DNA of 64,000 nt, taken from an uncultured Eggerthella sp. Lineage in GTDB: Bacteria; Actinomycetota; Coriobacteriia; Coriobacteriales; Eggerthellaceae. The translations under genes and the position numbers were made by a program. The stretch is taken from contig UQNZ01000002.1 in the NCBI GenBank assembly GCA_900542525.1, forward strand, positions 124,001-188,000. Direction: 5' to 3'. The notes below the pieces were generated by a model. That model saw only the letters and a list, made by a program, of their open reading frames with translations. It did no database searches and was not told the origin of the DNA. Numbering within the stretch: position 1 is the first letter of the stretch; each line of letters begins with the position of its first letter. Shown one piece after another: positions 16,900 through 24,450 of the stretch.

Positions 16900-17559
16900 C
16901 TAGTTCTGCATATACTTCGCTATTTCAGGGATCATGCCATGTCGCAGCGCAACGAGCACAGTATCCCCATGGTAAAGAACGCTGCTTGGCGTGGGAATCG
17001 AACTGATCTCTCCATCGGCGCGTTCAAAAGCGCAGACGCGTATCTTGTGGCGCTCTTCCAGATCGCTCACCTTGATATAGTCGGAGCGCGTCTGAGAGAG
17101 ATCGAGCGCAAACTGCACGACCTCGCAATCGCCCAGCGTGGTGATGTGGTCGCCCAAGCCTGAAGAGATCTTCGAGAATATCTCTTCGGCAACGAGCGCC
17201 GTTCCACAGACATAGTCGATGCCGAGCTGCAAATAGGCACGTTCGTGACCTGTGTTGTAAAGGCGCGCGACCGCATGCGGCACATCGTAGAGACGACGAG
17301 CAATCTCGACCACCATCAAGTTCACATTGTCGCTTTGAGTGACTGCAGCAAGGAAGTCGCACTCGTCGATACCTGCTTTCATGAGCACATCTTCATCGTA
17401 GCCAACGCCGGCAAACGTGGCACCATTGAAATCGCGTCCGAGCGAAGCAAATGCGCGCGGATCACGGTCGATCACACAAACATTGTTCTCATAATTGGAA
17501 AGCATGAGGGCAAGACGAGAACCCACACGACCACAACCTACCACGATGATATTGCTCAT
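16900..17559 (-). CDS. TrkA-family potassium uptake regulatory protein (first of pair)
   Basis: 219 residues from the ATG at 17557-17559, with AGGAG about a dozen bases upstream. RCK N domain: IIVVGCGRVGSRLALML, CVIDRDPRAFASLG and the conserved aspartate. RCK C domain at about residues 135-215 (PTPSSVLYHGDTVLVALRHG). The tandem arrangement with a second RCK protein suggests the two assemble together, as two-TrkA systems do in some Gram-positive bacteria. Confidence 0.9.
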   Translation of the reverse strand: MSNIIVVGCGRVGSRLALMLSNYENNVCVIDRDPRAFASLGRDFNGATFAGVGYDEDVLMKAGIDECDFLAAVTQSDNVNLMVVEIARRLYDVPHAVARLYNTGHERAYLQLGIDYVCGTALVAEEIFSKISSGLGDHITTLGDCEVVQFALDLSQTRSDYIKVSDLEERHKIRVCAFERADGEISSIPTPSSVLYHGDTVLVALRHGMIPEIAKYMQN

Positions 17560-17732
17560 GGCCTGTTGGCTCCTTTCTTGCACGATTTATTCAGTATCAG
17601 AATCATACAACATCCGCTGCACCGTGCCTCAACAAAAAAGCGCCCGAGGTGGACGCTTGTGATAAATTCACTTGAGACAAGATCGACACTCGATCAGCAA
17701 GGTCTCGCATAATCGAAATGCTGCATTATGCC

Positions 17733-18488
17733 TTAGAGGAAACGATAGTGGACCGAGCGCGTTCCCCAGTCGCTCGGTGAATCTGCGCCAAGCGCATGAT
17801 ACACACCAGGAGCCAAGTCGAGACAGCGACCGTATTTGCCGAATCCGCCGGTATCGGTAACCGTTGCGATGACGACCTTGTCTTGATAGCAGATCTCAAC
17901 CACACGACCAAGCAGGTAAGACTGGCTGGCTGGTACAGCGACCGTAACACTGCCTTCGTTGAGTGGGCGACCAGAAGCCGTGGTAGAAACGCCGAACTTG
18001 CCTGCACCGTTATCGTTCGTAGAAACGTTATATGCCGAGGCAATACCACTTGACCAAGTGCCATCAGAAAAATCAGGCGTGATCCGCGGGGCGGTGGGCA
18101 AGGGGTTGAGGGTACAAACTGCATTTCCCTTTTCCACTGCCTGCGGATTCGCATAGTCAACAGCTACTGCTGCTATGACCGGATCGGGGTCTTTCACCGT
18201 GATGGAGCGCTGAGCGCCATCGGATGGATCAAGAGCTTCACTCACGGTGCCATCTTGGTTCTCGTTATTCGAAGAGACACCTAGTCGTGTTTGCGAATCG
18301 ATAGCGGTGGTATTCGATGATTGAGATGCGCCGATCCCGATAGTTGAAGAATCAACTTCACCATAACCTTGCGCCTGTGTTGCTGCAAAGAAAGAAATAA
18401 TGCCGGCAACTACGAGCATTATCAGACCGAAGAGCACGAACCGAGAAAGGAAATTCCCGCTTCTTCTATGTACTTTGGCTGCTGCCAA
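17733..18488 (-). CDS. Secreted/membrane-anchored double-psi beta-barrel (RlpA-like) protein
   Basis: About 251 residues, using a TTG start at 18486-18488 because GGAGG lies 4 nt before it; an upstream TTG at 18542 has no such site. A membrane helix at about residues 14-36 (FVLFGLIMLVVAGIISFFAA) is followed by a Ser/Thr/Asn-rich linker. A C-terminal double-psi beta-barrel then reads GVSTTASGRPLN, VVIATVTDTGGFGKYGRCLDLAPG and YHALG. RlpA and related 3D/DPBB proteins act on peptidoglycan. Enzymatic activity here is unproven. Confidence 0.75.
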   Translation of the reverse strand: MAAAKVHRRSGNFLSRFVLFGLIMLVVAGIISFFAATQAQGYGEVDSSTIGIGASQSSNTTAIDSQTRLGVSSNNENQDGTVSEALDPSDGAQRSITVKDPDPVIAAVAVDYANPQAVEKGNAVCTLNPLPTAPRITPDFSDGTWSSGIASAYNVSTNDNGAGKFGVSTTASGRPLNEGSVTVAVPASQSYLLGRVVEICYQDKVVIATVTDTGGFGKYGRCLDLAPGVYHALGADSPSDWGTRSVHYRFL

Positions 18489-18709
18489 AAAACCTCCAAT
18501 AAACACAACAAGTCCTGAGCCTGCACGTACGAACACGAGCAAGAAACCTGTTTACGATATGCAGTTGATTAGGATTGGAGCGCGATTACTGCATGTAATG
18601 CTTAAGAGCGTGAATCGATTATAGCGTGAGTCTAGAAGGAGAACAAATCAGGAATAGAGGTGAACGGTAGTTCCTATAGGACTTACCTAAAGCCCTTCTT
18701 TAAGGCCTA

Positions 18710-19558
18710 TCACTGTAAGCCCAGCGCAATAAACGATTTGAAATTTTCGAACGTAATATAAGAAGGTAGCGTTAAGACGCCTAACTCATAGAAAGTAATG
18801 ATACTTGCAACGAAGATGAGCAAAATTGCTCCAACATAACAGGTCGTATTCTCAAATATGATGGCGGCGAACAACAGTGCTAGTGCGACAACCCATACGA
18901 AGAAGGTAGGTGCCTGAACGAAGAAATTCCGAAAATCATACACTCCTGTGGTGAATGGAACGACTACGAAGCAGGCCTCGCAGAAAAGAAGGAATATACA
19001 GATACGCATAGGGAGCGTGCGGTGAACGCTTGGATATACCAAGAAGAACACACCTGCTGGAACAAAATAAAGCGGGAGAAAACTTGCGAATGAACTCCCC
19101 TCTTCTGCAAACGTTGTCACTAAGATCACAACCGTTGTGACGAGAAACGCAAGGCCAAAGAATACTAGCGAGAGACGATATGAAGTGGTGCTTGGCTCTT
19201 CGCTATGCGAGGCACCGGGCGTGGATGTCTTCTGCTCGTCGTACACCCTTACTTCAGGTTTTCTTGACGATGAATGGTCCTTGCTCAGATTCACCACCCT
19301 GCGGTATCGCTCCGATTGGACACGGCTCGGTTCGAGGTCGATGAACGATCCGCTCGAAGGCTTGATGGGCAAGATAGCAAAAAGCATTAAATAAAGAACG
19401 ATGGCAAGACCACATGTCACGATACATAAAGCAATAGCGATTACCCGCACGAGAAGAGCGTCAACGCTCATGCTTTCCGCAATCCCCGCACATACCCCTC
19501 CGATCACCGCATTTTGCGGATCACGATACCAGTTCCTTATCGAGCGCTCCTTTGACAC
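18710..19558 (-). CDS. PspC-domain membrane protein
   Basis: 282 residues with a GTG start at 19556-19558. The N-terminal PspC domain (residues about 10-70) has NAVIGGVCAGIAESMSVD followed by a membrane helix. A charged linker and four to five further membrane helices fill the C-terminal half. PspC-type proteins are envelope-stress sensors, and this fused form with extra helices is common in actinobacteria. Its neighbours do not indicate a partner. Confidence 0.85.
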   Translation of the reverse strand: MSKERSIRNWYRDPQNAVIGGVCAGIAESMSVDALLVRVIAIALCIVTCGLAIVLYLMLFAILPIKPSSGSFIDLEPSRVQSERYRRVVNLSKDHSSSRKPEVRVYDEQKTSTPGASHSEEPSTTSYRLSLVFFGLAFLVTTVVILVTTFAEEGSSFASFLPLYFVPAGVFFLVYPSVHRTLPMRICIFLLFCEACFVVVPFTTGVYDFRNFFVQAPTFFVWVVALALLFAAIIFENTTCYVGAILLIFVASIITFYELGVLTLPSYITFENFKSFIALGLQ

Positions 19559-19637
19559 CGGCAGATCAGCGCCTTATAGCTGGATCGAGCATTGTGAAAC
19601 ATATTGCAAGTTCCCTGTGGTTCATTCGTACTTCCTT

Positions 19638-20312
19638 TTACGCAAGTACGAACAGGTAGATCGAGAAGAACTGGAAGATAGAGCCAGCAAGCACCCACAG
19701 GTGAAAGACCGAATGCATGTACTTCTTCTTTTTCGTGCAGGTATAGAACACCGCACCGATCGTGTAACAAATTCCGCCCACCACGAGCAACCAGAAACCA
19801 ACTGGATCGAGCAGTGCCCAGAGCGCTGGGATGCACACGATGACCGCCCATCCTTGCATCAGATAGAGCAGGGCCGAGATCCATCGAGGGCGATTCACCC
19901 AGAAAGCTTCAGCAGCGATGCCTGCAAGCGCAACAACCCACACGAAGATGCAGAGCGGAATGCCGTTGTTGTTGATGAGCGTGACCAGACAATACGGCGC
20001 ATAACAGCCAGCAATATAAAGATAGATGCCGCAATGGTCGAGCACCTTGAACACCCGTTTGGCTGCTGGCACAGCGATCGCATGATAGAGCGTGGACATG
20101 AGATATTCGACCACCATCGTGATCGAATAGATGAGCGCCGCTGCCAGCAACAAGCCTCCACCATGAGTAACTGCTTGCACCACACACAGCGGAATGGCAG
20201 CGATGGCAAGTAGAGCTCCTACCCCATGCGTGACCGCATTGAAGATCTCTTCGCCTAGGGTGTAGTCCTTCTGAGGCTTGGTCTTCATTGATGGCGCGAT
20301 AACGCTTGACAT
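19638..20312 (-). CDS. trhA: Hemolysin III / TrhA (PAQR) family membrane protein
   Basis: 224 residues with seven predicted membrane helices. Family markers are visible: EEIFNAVTHGVGALL at the start, YHAIAVPAAKRVFKVLDHCGIYL (the conserved His and Asp), and the C-terminal HSVFHLWVLAGS with further His residues. These positions match the zinc site of PAQR proteins. In Bacillus the family affects membrane energetics and homeostasis; the haemolysin name is historical. Confidence 0.93.
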   Translation of the reverse strand: MSSVIAPSMKTKPQKDYTLGEEIFNAVTHGVGALLAIAAIPLCVVQAVTHGGGLLLAAALIYSITMVVEYLMSTLYHAIAVPAAKRVFKVLDHCGIYLYIAGCYAPYCLVTLINNNGIPLCIFVWVVALAGIAAEAFWVNRPRWISALLYLMQGWAVIVCIPALWALLDPVGFWLLVVGGICYTIGAVFYTCTKKKKYMHSVFHLWVLAGSIFQFFSIYLFVLA

Positions 20313-20407
20313 TGCTGCTCCTTCTAGGATCTAGCATCTTGGTTGAAGAGGCTCTAGGCACCCATGGTGCCGAGCCACCCTTCCAGCTGCAGGGTCAGTT
20401 CACTATT

Positions 20408-22423
20408 CTACTGCATCGAGGATGCAGAAGATTCGGCAGCTGTCTGCGTTTTATTGCCGCCAGGATGACACCAGGAGAACCAGGCAAATGCATCATCTTG
20501 CTCGGTATCGATAAGCTTGAGCGTAGAGGCACCCACCCCTGCTGCGGTGAAAGCGATGATGGTCGTAAGTTGCTTGTGACGCTGAAGTGGGTTCGTTTGC
20601 AAAGAAGCCATCTGCACCTTCGTGCGCGGTGTGATAGTGCGGTTGGTGCTGATGCCGCTGTTTTCGATCGTCACATAGGTGCTGTCATAGCCAAAGCCCG
20701 AACCTTTATGCCAAAGGAGCGCACCCACGATATCCACGATGAAGAGCAAAAGAGCCACGCCGTAGAGTACGCGCGCGAACACATCGGCCATGGTGTAGAA
20801 GATGAGGTAATCGCTGAGTTCCGAATATGATAAGAGATCGAAGTTCAGGGGTAACGCCAGTATAAACATAGTAATGAAGGTGATGATAGCCAGCCAAAAC
20901 CCTCCGCCCTGCAGAATAGCGCGACGCGTGATGGCACGACGGCGCGCACGGGTAGGGAGCTTCTTGTCTGGTGCGGGCAGATCTTGCCACTCCGGTAAAA
21001 GACCCGTGAGAATCTCATCGACCTTATCGAGCTTGATGAACGGATGGATGACCAAGCGTGCCTGATTGTTCGTGGACGACTCCGAAGAGTCTTGAGTGGC
21101 ACTTGCAACGCGTGCGAGCGAAAGCGTACCGGATTTGAGCAAGCGCTGGAAGAATGATTGGCTGATCTCGACCGATTGGATGCGATCGATATCGATGCCA
21201 TTGAAGTTGTGGTTGATGATGCCGTACTCGGTCTCGATACGTGCGCCACGCCTGCGAGCACGGAATCCACCATAAGAAAGGCAAGCTCCACCTACCGTGA
21301 TGAGCCAGACCACGAGCATGATGGCGATAAAGGAACCTACGATACTCACGATAACGCCGACCATCCATGAGGTTGGGATGAGGTCGATCAAGCCGGTAAC
21401 CGTGCTGATCATTTCATCTTCAGTGGTGTTGAACATATAGCCGATACCCGACAAGATAGAGCTCAGCGTGGCGAATATCGAAAGGAAGACCACGACTACC
21501 GAGGTCTTGCCAGTCATGCCCGTAAGCACCAGTTGCTTATTGGAAAGCCCGTATTCATAGGTGGCAGCACCCGTGTCGATGAACTCGCCTCCGAATACTC
21601 CACGAAAATCATTCACCAGATGAGCAGGGGTGTCGAGCGTATTGTATTCAGCCGCTTGGGAAGCGGTTGGCACAACCGCCGGTGCAGGAATAGTAGTGGC
21701 CGGCGTGCCAGAGGGAGCCGGAAGCGTTGTAGCTGCAGCGCTCTGCGAAACAGCCGCACCTAACGTTTCAACTGCTTGTTCGGCGGTCATGCCTGCAGGC
21801 ATCTCAACACCAGCAGCTTTCATCTGCGCGAACTGCTTGCGCGCGAAGAGCTCCTTTCGCAGCGCTTCAGCTGCTGATTTCTCGATGTAAGGAAGCGTGA
21901 TCGCGGTGTTCGATGCCCCGCCCGCCGTTTCGACGCTCACGGTACAAACCCCGGCGATACGTTGGAAAAGCGTTGCTTTCTGATTGATCGATTGGATGCG
22001 CTGATAGGGAACATGAGCACGCTTCTTCGAGATGATGCCCGAATAGAAACTGAATTCCTCGTTGGAATACTCGTACCAGATGTAGCTGTAACTGATGAGC
22101 CGCACCAGCATCACAACGCCCGTGATCACAAGAATGAAAGCAAGCAGCATCAGCAATACGATGAAGATAGTGCCATCTGATGCAGTGATGTCGATCAGCT
22201 CAAAGAGCGCATCACCTGCCGATGCAATAGCCACCACGAACACAAAGGGCAGGACGCGCAAAGCGCCGAGCCAGACATAGCTGTGATTGAGCTTATGCTT
22301 CACCGGCGCTGCAGCAGCTGCGGGCGCAGATGCAGGTTCAGGAGCAGGCATCGCCACCGGCGAGCCCGTGGGCGCAGGCGGCTGAGGCGTTTCGTTCGGT
22401 ACAGAAGTATTGGGAGATTCCAC
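20408..22423 (-). CDS. Membrane protein with bacterial PH (bPH2) domains, YdbT-like
   Basis: 671 residues with a GTG start at 22421-22423, only 3 nt after the stop of a smaller bPH2 gene. A Pro/Ala-rich N terminus comes first. Paired membrane helices then alternate with three bPH2 domains: SNEEFSFYSGIISKKRAHVPYQRIQSI, ARIETEYGIINHNFNGIDID and STYVTIENSGISTNR. This matches the YdbS-YdbT arrangement of Bacillus. The role is unknown; there, such proteins have been linked to resistance to certain antimicrobial peptides. Confidence 0.88.
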   Translation of the reverse strand: MESPNTSVPNETPQPPAPTGSPVAMPAPEPASAPAAAAAPVKHKLNHSYVWLGALRVLPFVFVVAIASAGDALFELIDITASDGTIFIVLLMLLAFILVITGVVMLVRLISYSYIWYEYSNEEFSFYSGIISKKRAHVPYQRIQSINQKATLFQRIAGVCTVSVETAGGASNTAITLPYIEKSAAEALRKELFARKQFAQMKAAGVEMPAGMTAEQAVETLGAAVSQSAAATTLPAPSGTPATTIPAPAVVPTASQAAEYNTLDTPAHLVNDFRGVFGGEFIDTGAATYEYGLSNKQLVLTGMTGKTSVVVVFLSIFATLSSILSGIGYMFNTTEDEMISTVTGLIDLIPTSWMVGVIVSIVGSFIAIMLVVWLITVGGACLSYGGFRARRRGARIETEYGIINHNFNGIDIDRIQSVEISQSFFQRLLKSGTLSLARVASATQDSSESSTNNQARLVIHPFIKLDKVDEILTGLLPEWQDLPAPDKKLPTRARRRAITRRAILQGGGFWLAIITFITMFILALPLNFDLLSYSELSDYLIFYTMADVFARVLYGVALLLFIVDIVGALLWHKGSGFGYDSTYVTIENSGISTNRTITPRTKVQMASLQTNPLQRHKQLTTIIAFTAAGVGASTLKLIDTEQDDAFAWFSWCHPGGNKTQTAAESSASSMQ

Positions 22424-22426
22424 GCG

Positions 22427-22921
22427 CTACACATCCTCTTTAGCAAGGCGAGCGAATTCGGCGGCTTGATCGCGCAGCGTTTCAGCTTCAGCAGCGGGAA
22501 GCCCCGGGATCTCCATCGATCCTGCTGCGGTCGAGATCGTGACCGACGCAAGCCCCATCATGCGCAGAAGCGGACCTTGGCGCGTGTCGGTATTCTGCAC
22601 GCGAATGAAAGGCACCACCGTGTGCTTTCGCACGATGATGCCACACATGATATCGAGAAATTCCCTTGAAAGGGCATAGTTCCACCGAATGTAGCGCAGC
22701 GGCGTGATAACTACCCAAAAGAGAACAAGCAAGACAACGAAACAGATAAACGATATGAGGCAATACGGACCTGCCCACCAAGACATACTCTCATCAACAA
22801 GGAGTGCGATTCCGCCAACCGCGAAGACACACAAGAACACGAGCGTGAGGGCGATCGTATCGCTTACGCGCCACACGTTCTTGATGCGCGGATCGAGCTT
22901 TTGCTTCTGGGTTTCTTCCAT
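22427..22921 (-). CDS. Small bPH2 membrane protein, YdbS-like
   Basis: 164 residues from the ATG at 22919-22921, with GGAG seven bases upstream; the longer upstream reading frame has no supporting start. Two membrane helices (TIALTLVFLCVFAVGGIALL and GPYCLISFICFVVLLVLFW) precede one bPH2 domain (NYALSREFLDIMCGIIVRKH, VPFIRVQNTDTRQGPLLRMM). It forms a tight two-gene operon with the larger YdbT-like gene. Confidence 0.85.
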   Translation of the reverse strand: MEETQKQKLDPRIKNVWRVSDTIALTLVFLCVFAVGGIALLVDESMSWWAGPYCLISFICFVVLLVLFWVVITPLRYIRWNYALSREFLDIMCGIIVRKHTVVPFIRVQNTDTRQGPLLRMMGLASVTISTAAGSMEIPGLPAAEAETLRDQAAEFARLAKEDV

Positions 22922-23131
22922 GAATGTCTCCGTTTGCCTTCGAGTGCGATTCGTTCTTCCGATTATAGCGGCATGAATAGCCTGCACTAGAAAGTGTAAG
23001 CATCTTTTAATACGCACCTGACAAAAGCGCAAGCGATCAAGAATACTAGCTTGCTGCAGAACAACGAAGCAGCAATCTGGTGAGGCGGATACGGAGGATT
23101 CGCGCAAACGCGTGAAGAGCAACTACTGTTA

Positions 23132-24208
23132 TCAGTAATAGCGATAGTAGGCAGCGCACGAACCTTCCGAAGAGACCATGCACGGACCGACCGGATTCTC
23201 CGGCGTGCAAACTTTGCGGAAAAGCGGGCATTCATCAGGCGCCATGATGCCACGCAAGACATCTCCACAACGGCAACCCTTCGGATTCTGCGTAGGTTCC
23301 ACTTCAGGATGGAAGCGCTTGACCGCATCGAAGGTTTCGAATTCTTCGCGGATCGCATAGCCCGAACCAGGAATCACGCCAAGTCCGCGCCAGGTGGCAT
23401 CGACGGTGTCGAACACTTCATCAATCGCAGCGAGTGCAACGGGGTTTCCTTCACGCATAACTCCGCGTGAATAGGCGATCTCGATCTCTGCGCGCCCTTC
23501 GTGTAGCTGGCGCATGATCATGGCAATGCCTTGCAGTACATCAACTGGCTCGAACCCGGTGATCACGCCAGGAATGCCATATTTTTCTGCAAGGAATTCA
23601 TAGGGCTTGGTGCCGATGATCGTGGAAACGTGACCAGGCAGAATGAGCGCATCGATCTTCAATTCCGGATCGGAAACGATCACTTCAAGAGCATTGGGCA
23701 TGTTCTTATGCGCGACGAACACCGAGAAATTCTTCAGGCGGAGCGCTTGTGCGCGCTTGATCGCCATAGCAACAAGGGGTGTGGTGGTCTCGAAGCCTAC
23801 TCCTACGAACACGATCTCTTTATCGGGGTGTTCTTGGGCAAGCTTGAGTGCGTCGAGCGGCGAATAGACGATGTTGATCGAGCGACCTTCAGCCTGTTCT
23901 TTGAGCAGGCTTGAGGTGGAGCCAGGAACGCGCGTCATATCACCAAAGGTGGCGATCATCACATTCGGAATGCGTGCGAGCGCGATAACGGTATCGATAT
24001 CTTCATTGGAGGTTACGCAGACCGGACAACCAGGACCGGACACGAGCTTCGTATCGTTCGGCATCAGATCGCGCAGACCGTTGCGCGCGATAGCAACGGT
24101 GTGAGTCCCACATACTTCCATGAGCGTTGCCTGTTCAGGCGCCCACGAATCGATGGAATGGATAAGGCCTTTTGCAAGCGCAGGATCTTTGAAGGCAGAG
24201 AGATCCAT
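23132..24208 (-). CDS. hypD: Hydrogenase maturation factor HypD
   Basis: 358 residues. HypD is the iron-sulfur scaffold on which, with HypC, the Fe(CN)2CO unit of [NiFe]-hydrogenase is assembled. Conserved parts are present: MEVCGTHTVAIARNG, GPGCPVCVT, GFETTTPL, LPGHVSTIIG, ITGFEPVD and the C-terminal [4Fe-4S] cluster Cys set (GCRCGDVLRG, ECPLF, KVC). It follows hypC by 3 nt and is the last gene of a pgi-hypF-hypC-hypD run. Confidence 0.97.
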   Translation of the reverse strand: MDLSAFKDPALAKGLIHSIDSWAPEQATLMEVCGTHTVAIARNGLRDLMPNDTKLVSGPGCPVCVTSNEDIDTVIALARIPNVMIATFGDMTRVPGSTSSLLKEQAEGRSINIVYSPLDALKLAQEHPDKEIVFVGVGFETTTPLVAMAIKRAQALRLKNFSVFVAHKNMPNALEVIVSDPELKIDALILPGHVSTIIGTKPYEFLAEKYGIPGVITGFEPVDVLQGIAMIMRQLHEGRAEIEIAYSRGVMREGNPVALAAIDEVFDTVDATWRGLGVIPGSGYAIREEFETFDAVKRFHPEVEPTQNPKGCRCGDVLRGIMAPDECPLFRKVCTPENPVGPCMVSSEGSCAAYYRYY

Positions 24209-24211
24209 GAC

Positions 24212-24448
24212 CTAGATCCCTTCAAGATCGGCAAGCTCGGGGAAGCTCTTCACCAGATCGAGCGTTTCCTGGGCGAACTGCTCATCGACCACTTCGATAG
24301 CGAAGCCCGCATGCACGAGTACGTAGCTGCCCACTTCTGCCTGAGGCGTGAGGTCAAGGGAAATCTCGCGCGTTACACCGAGGATATCGACCGTAGCAAG
24401 GTTGCCTTCATCGATCTCTTTGACTTGGGCTGGAATCGCTAAACACAT
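24212..24448 (-). CDS. hypC: Hydrogenase maturation chaperone HypC
   Basis: 78 residues beginning MCLAIPAQV, with the essential Cys2 that holds the iron ligand complex. The OB-like segment TVDILGVTREISLDL and VGSYVLVHAGFAI follow. HypC shuttles the Fe centre from HypD to the hydrogenase large-subunit precursor. The start lies 2 nt after the hypF stop, so the genes are translationally close. Confidence 0.97.
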   Translation of the reverse strand: MCLAIPAQVKEIDEGNLATVDILGVTREISLDLTPQAEVGSYVLVHAGFAIEVVDEQFAQETLDLVKSFPELADLEGI

Positions 24449-24450
24449 GA

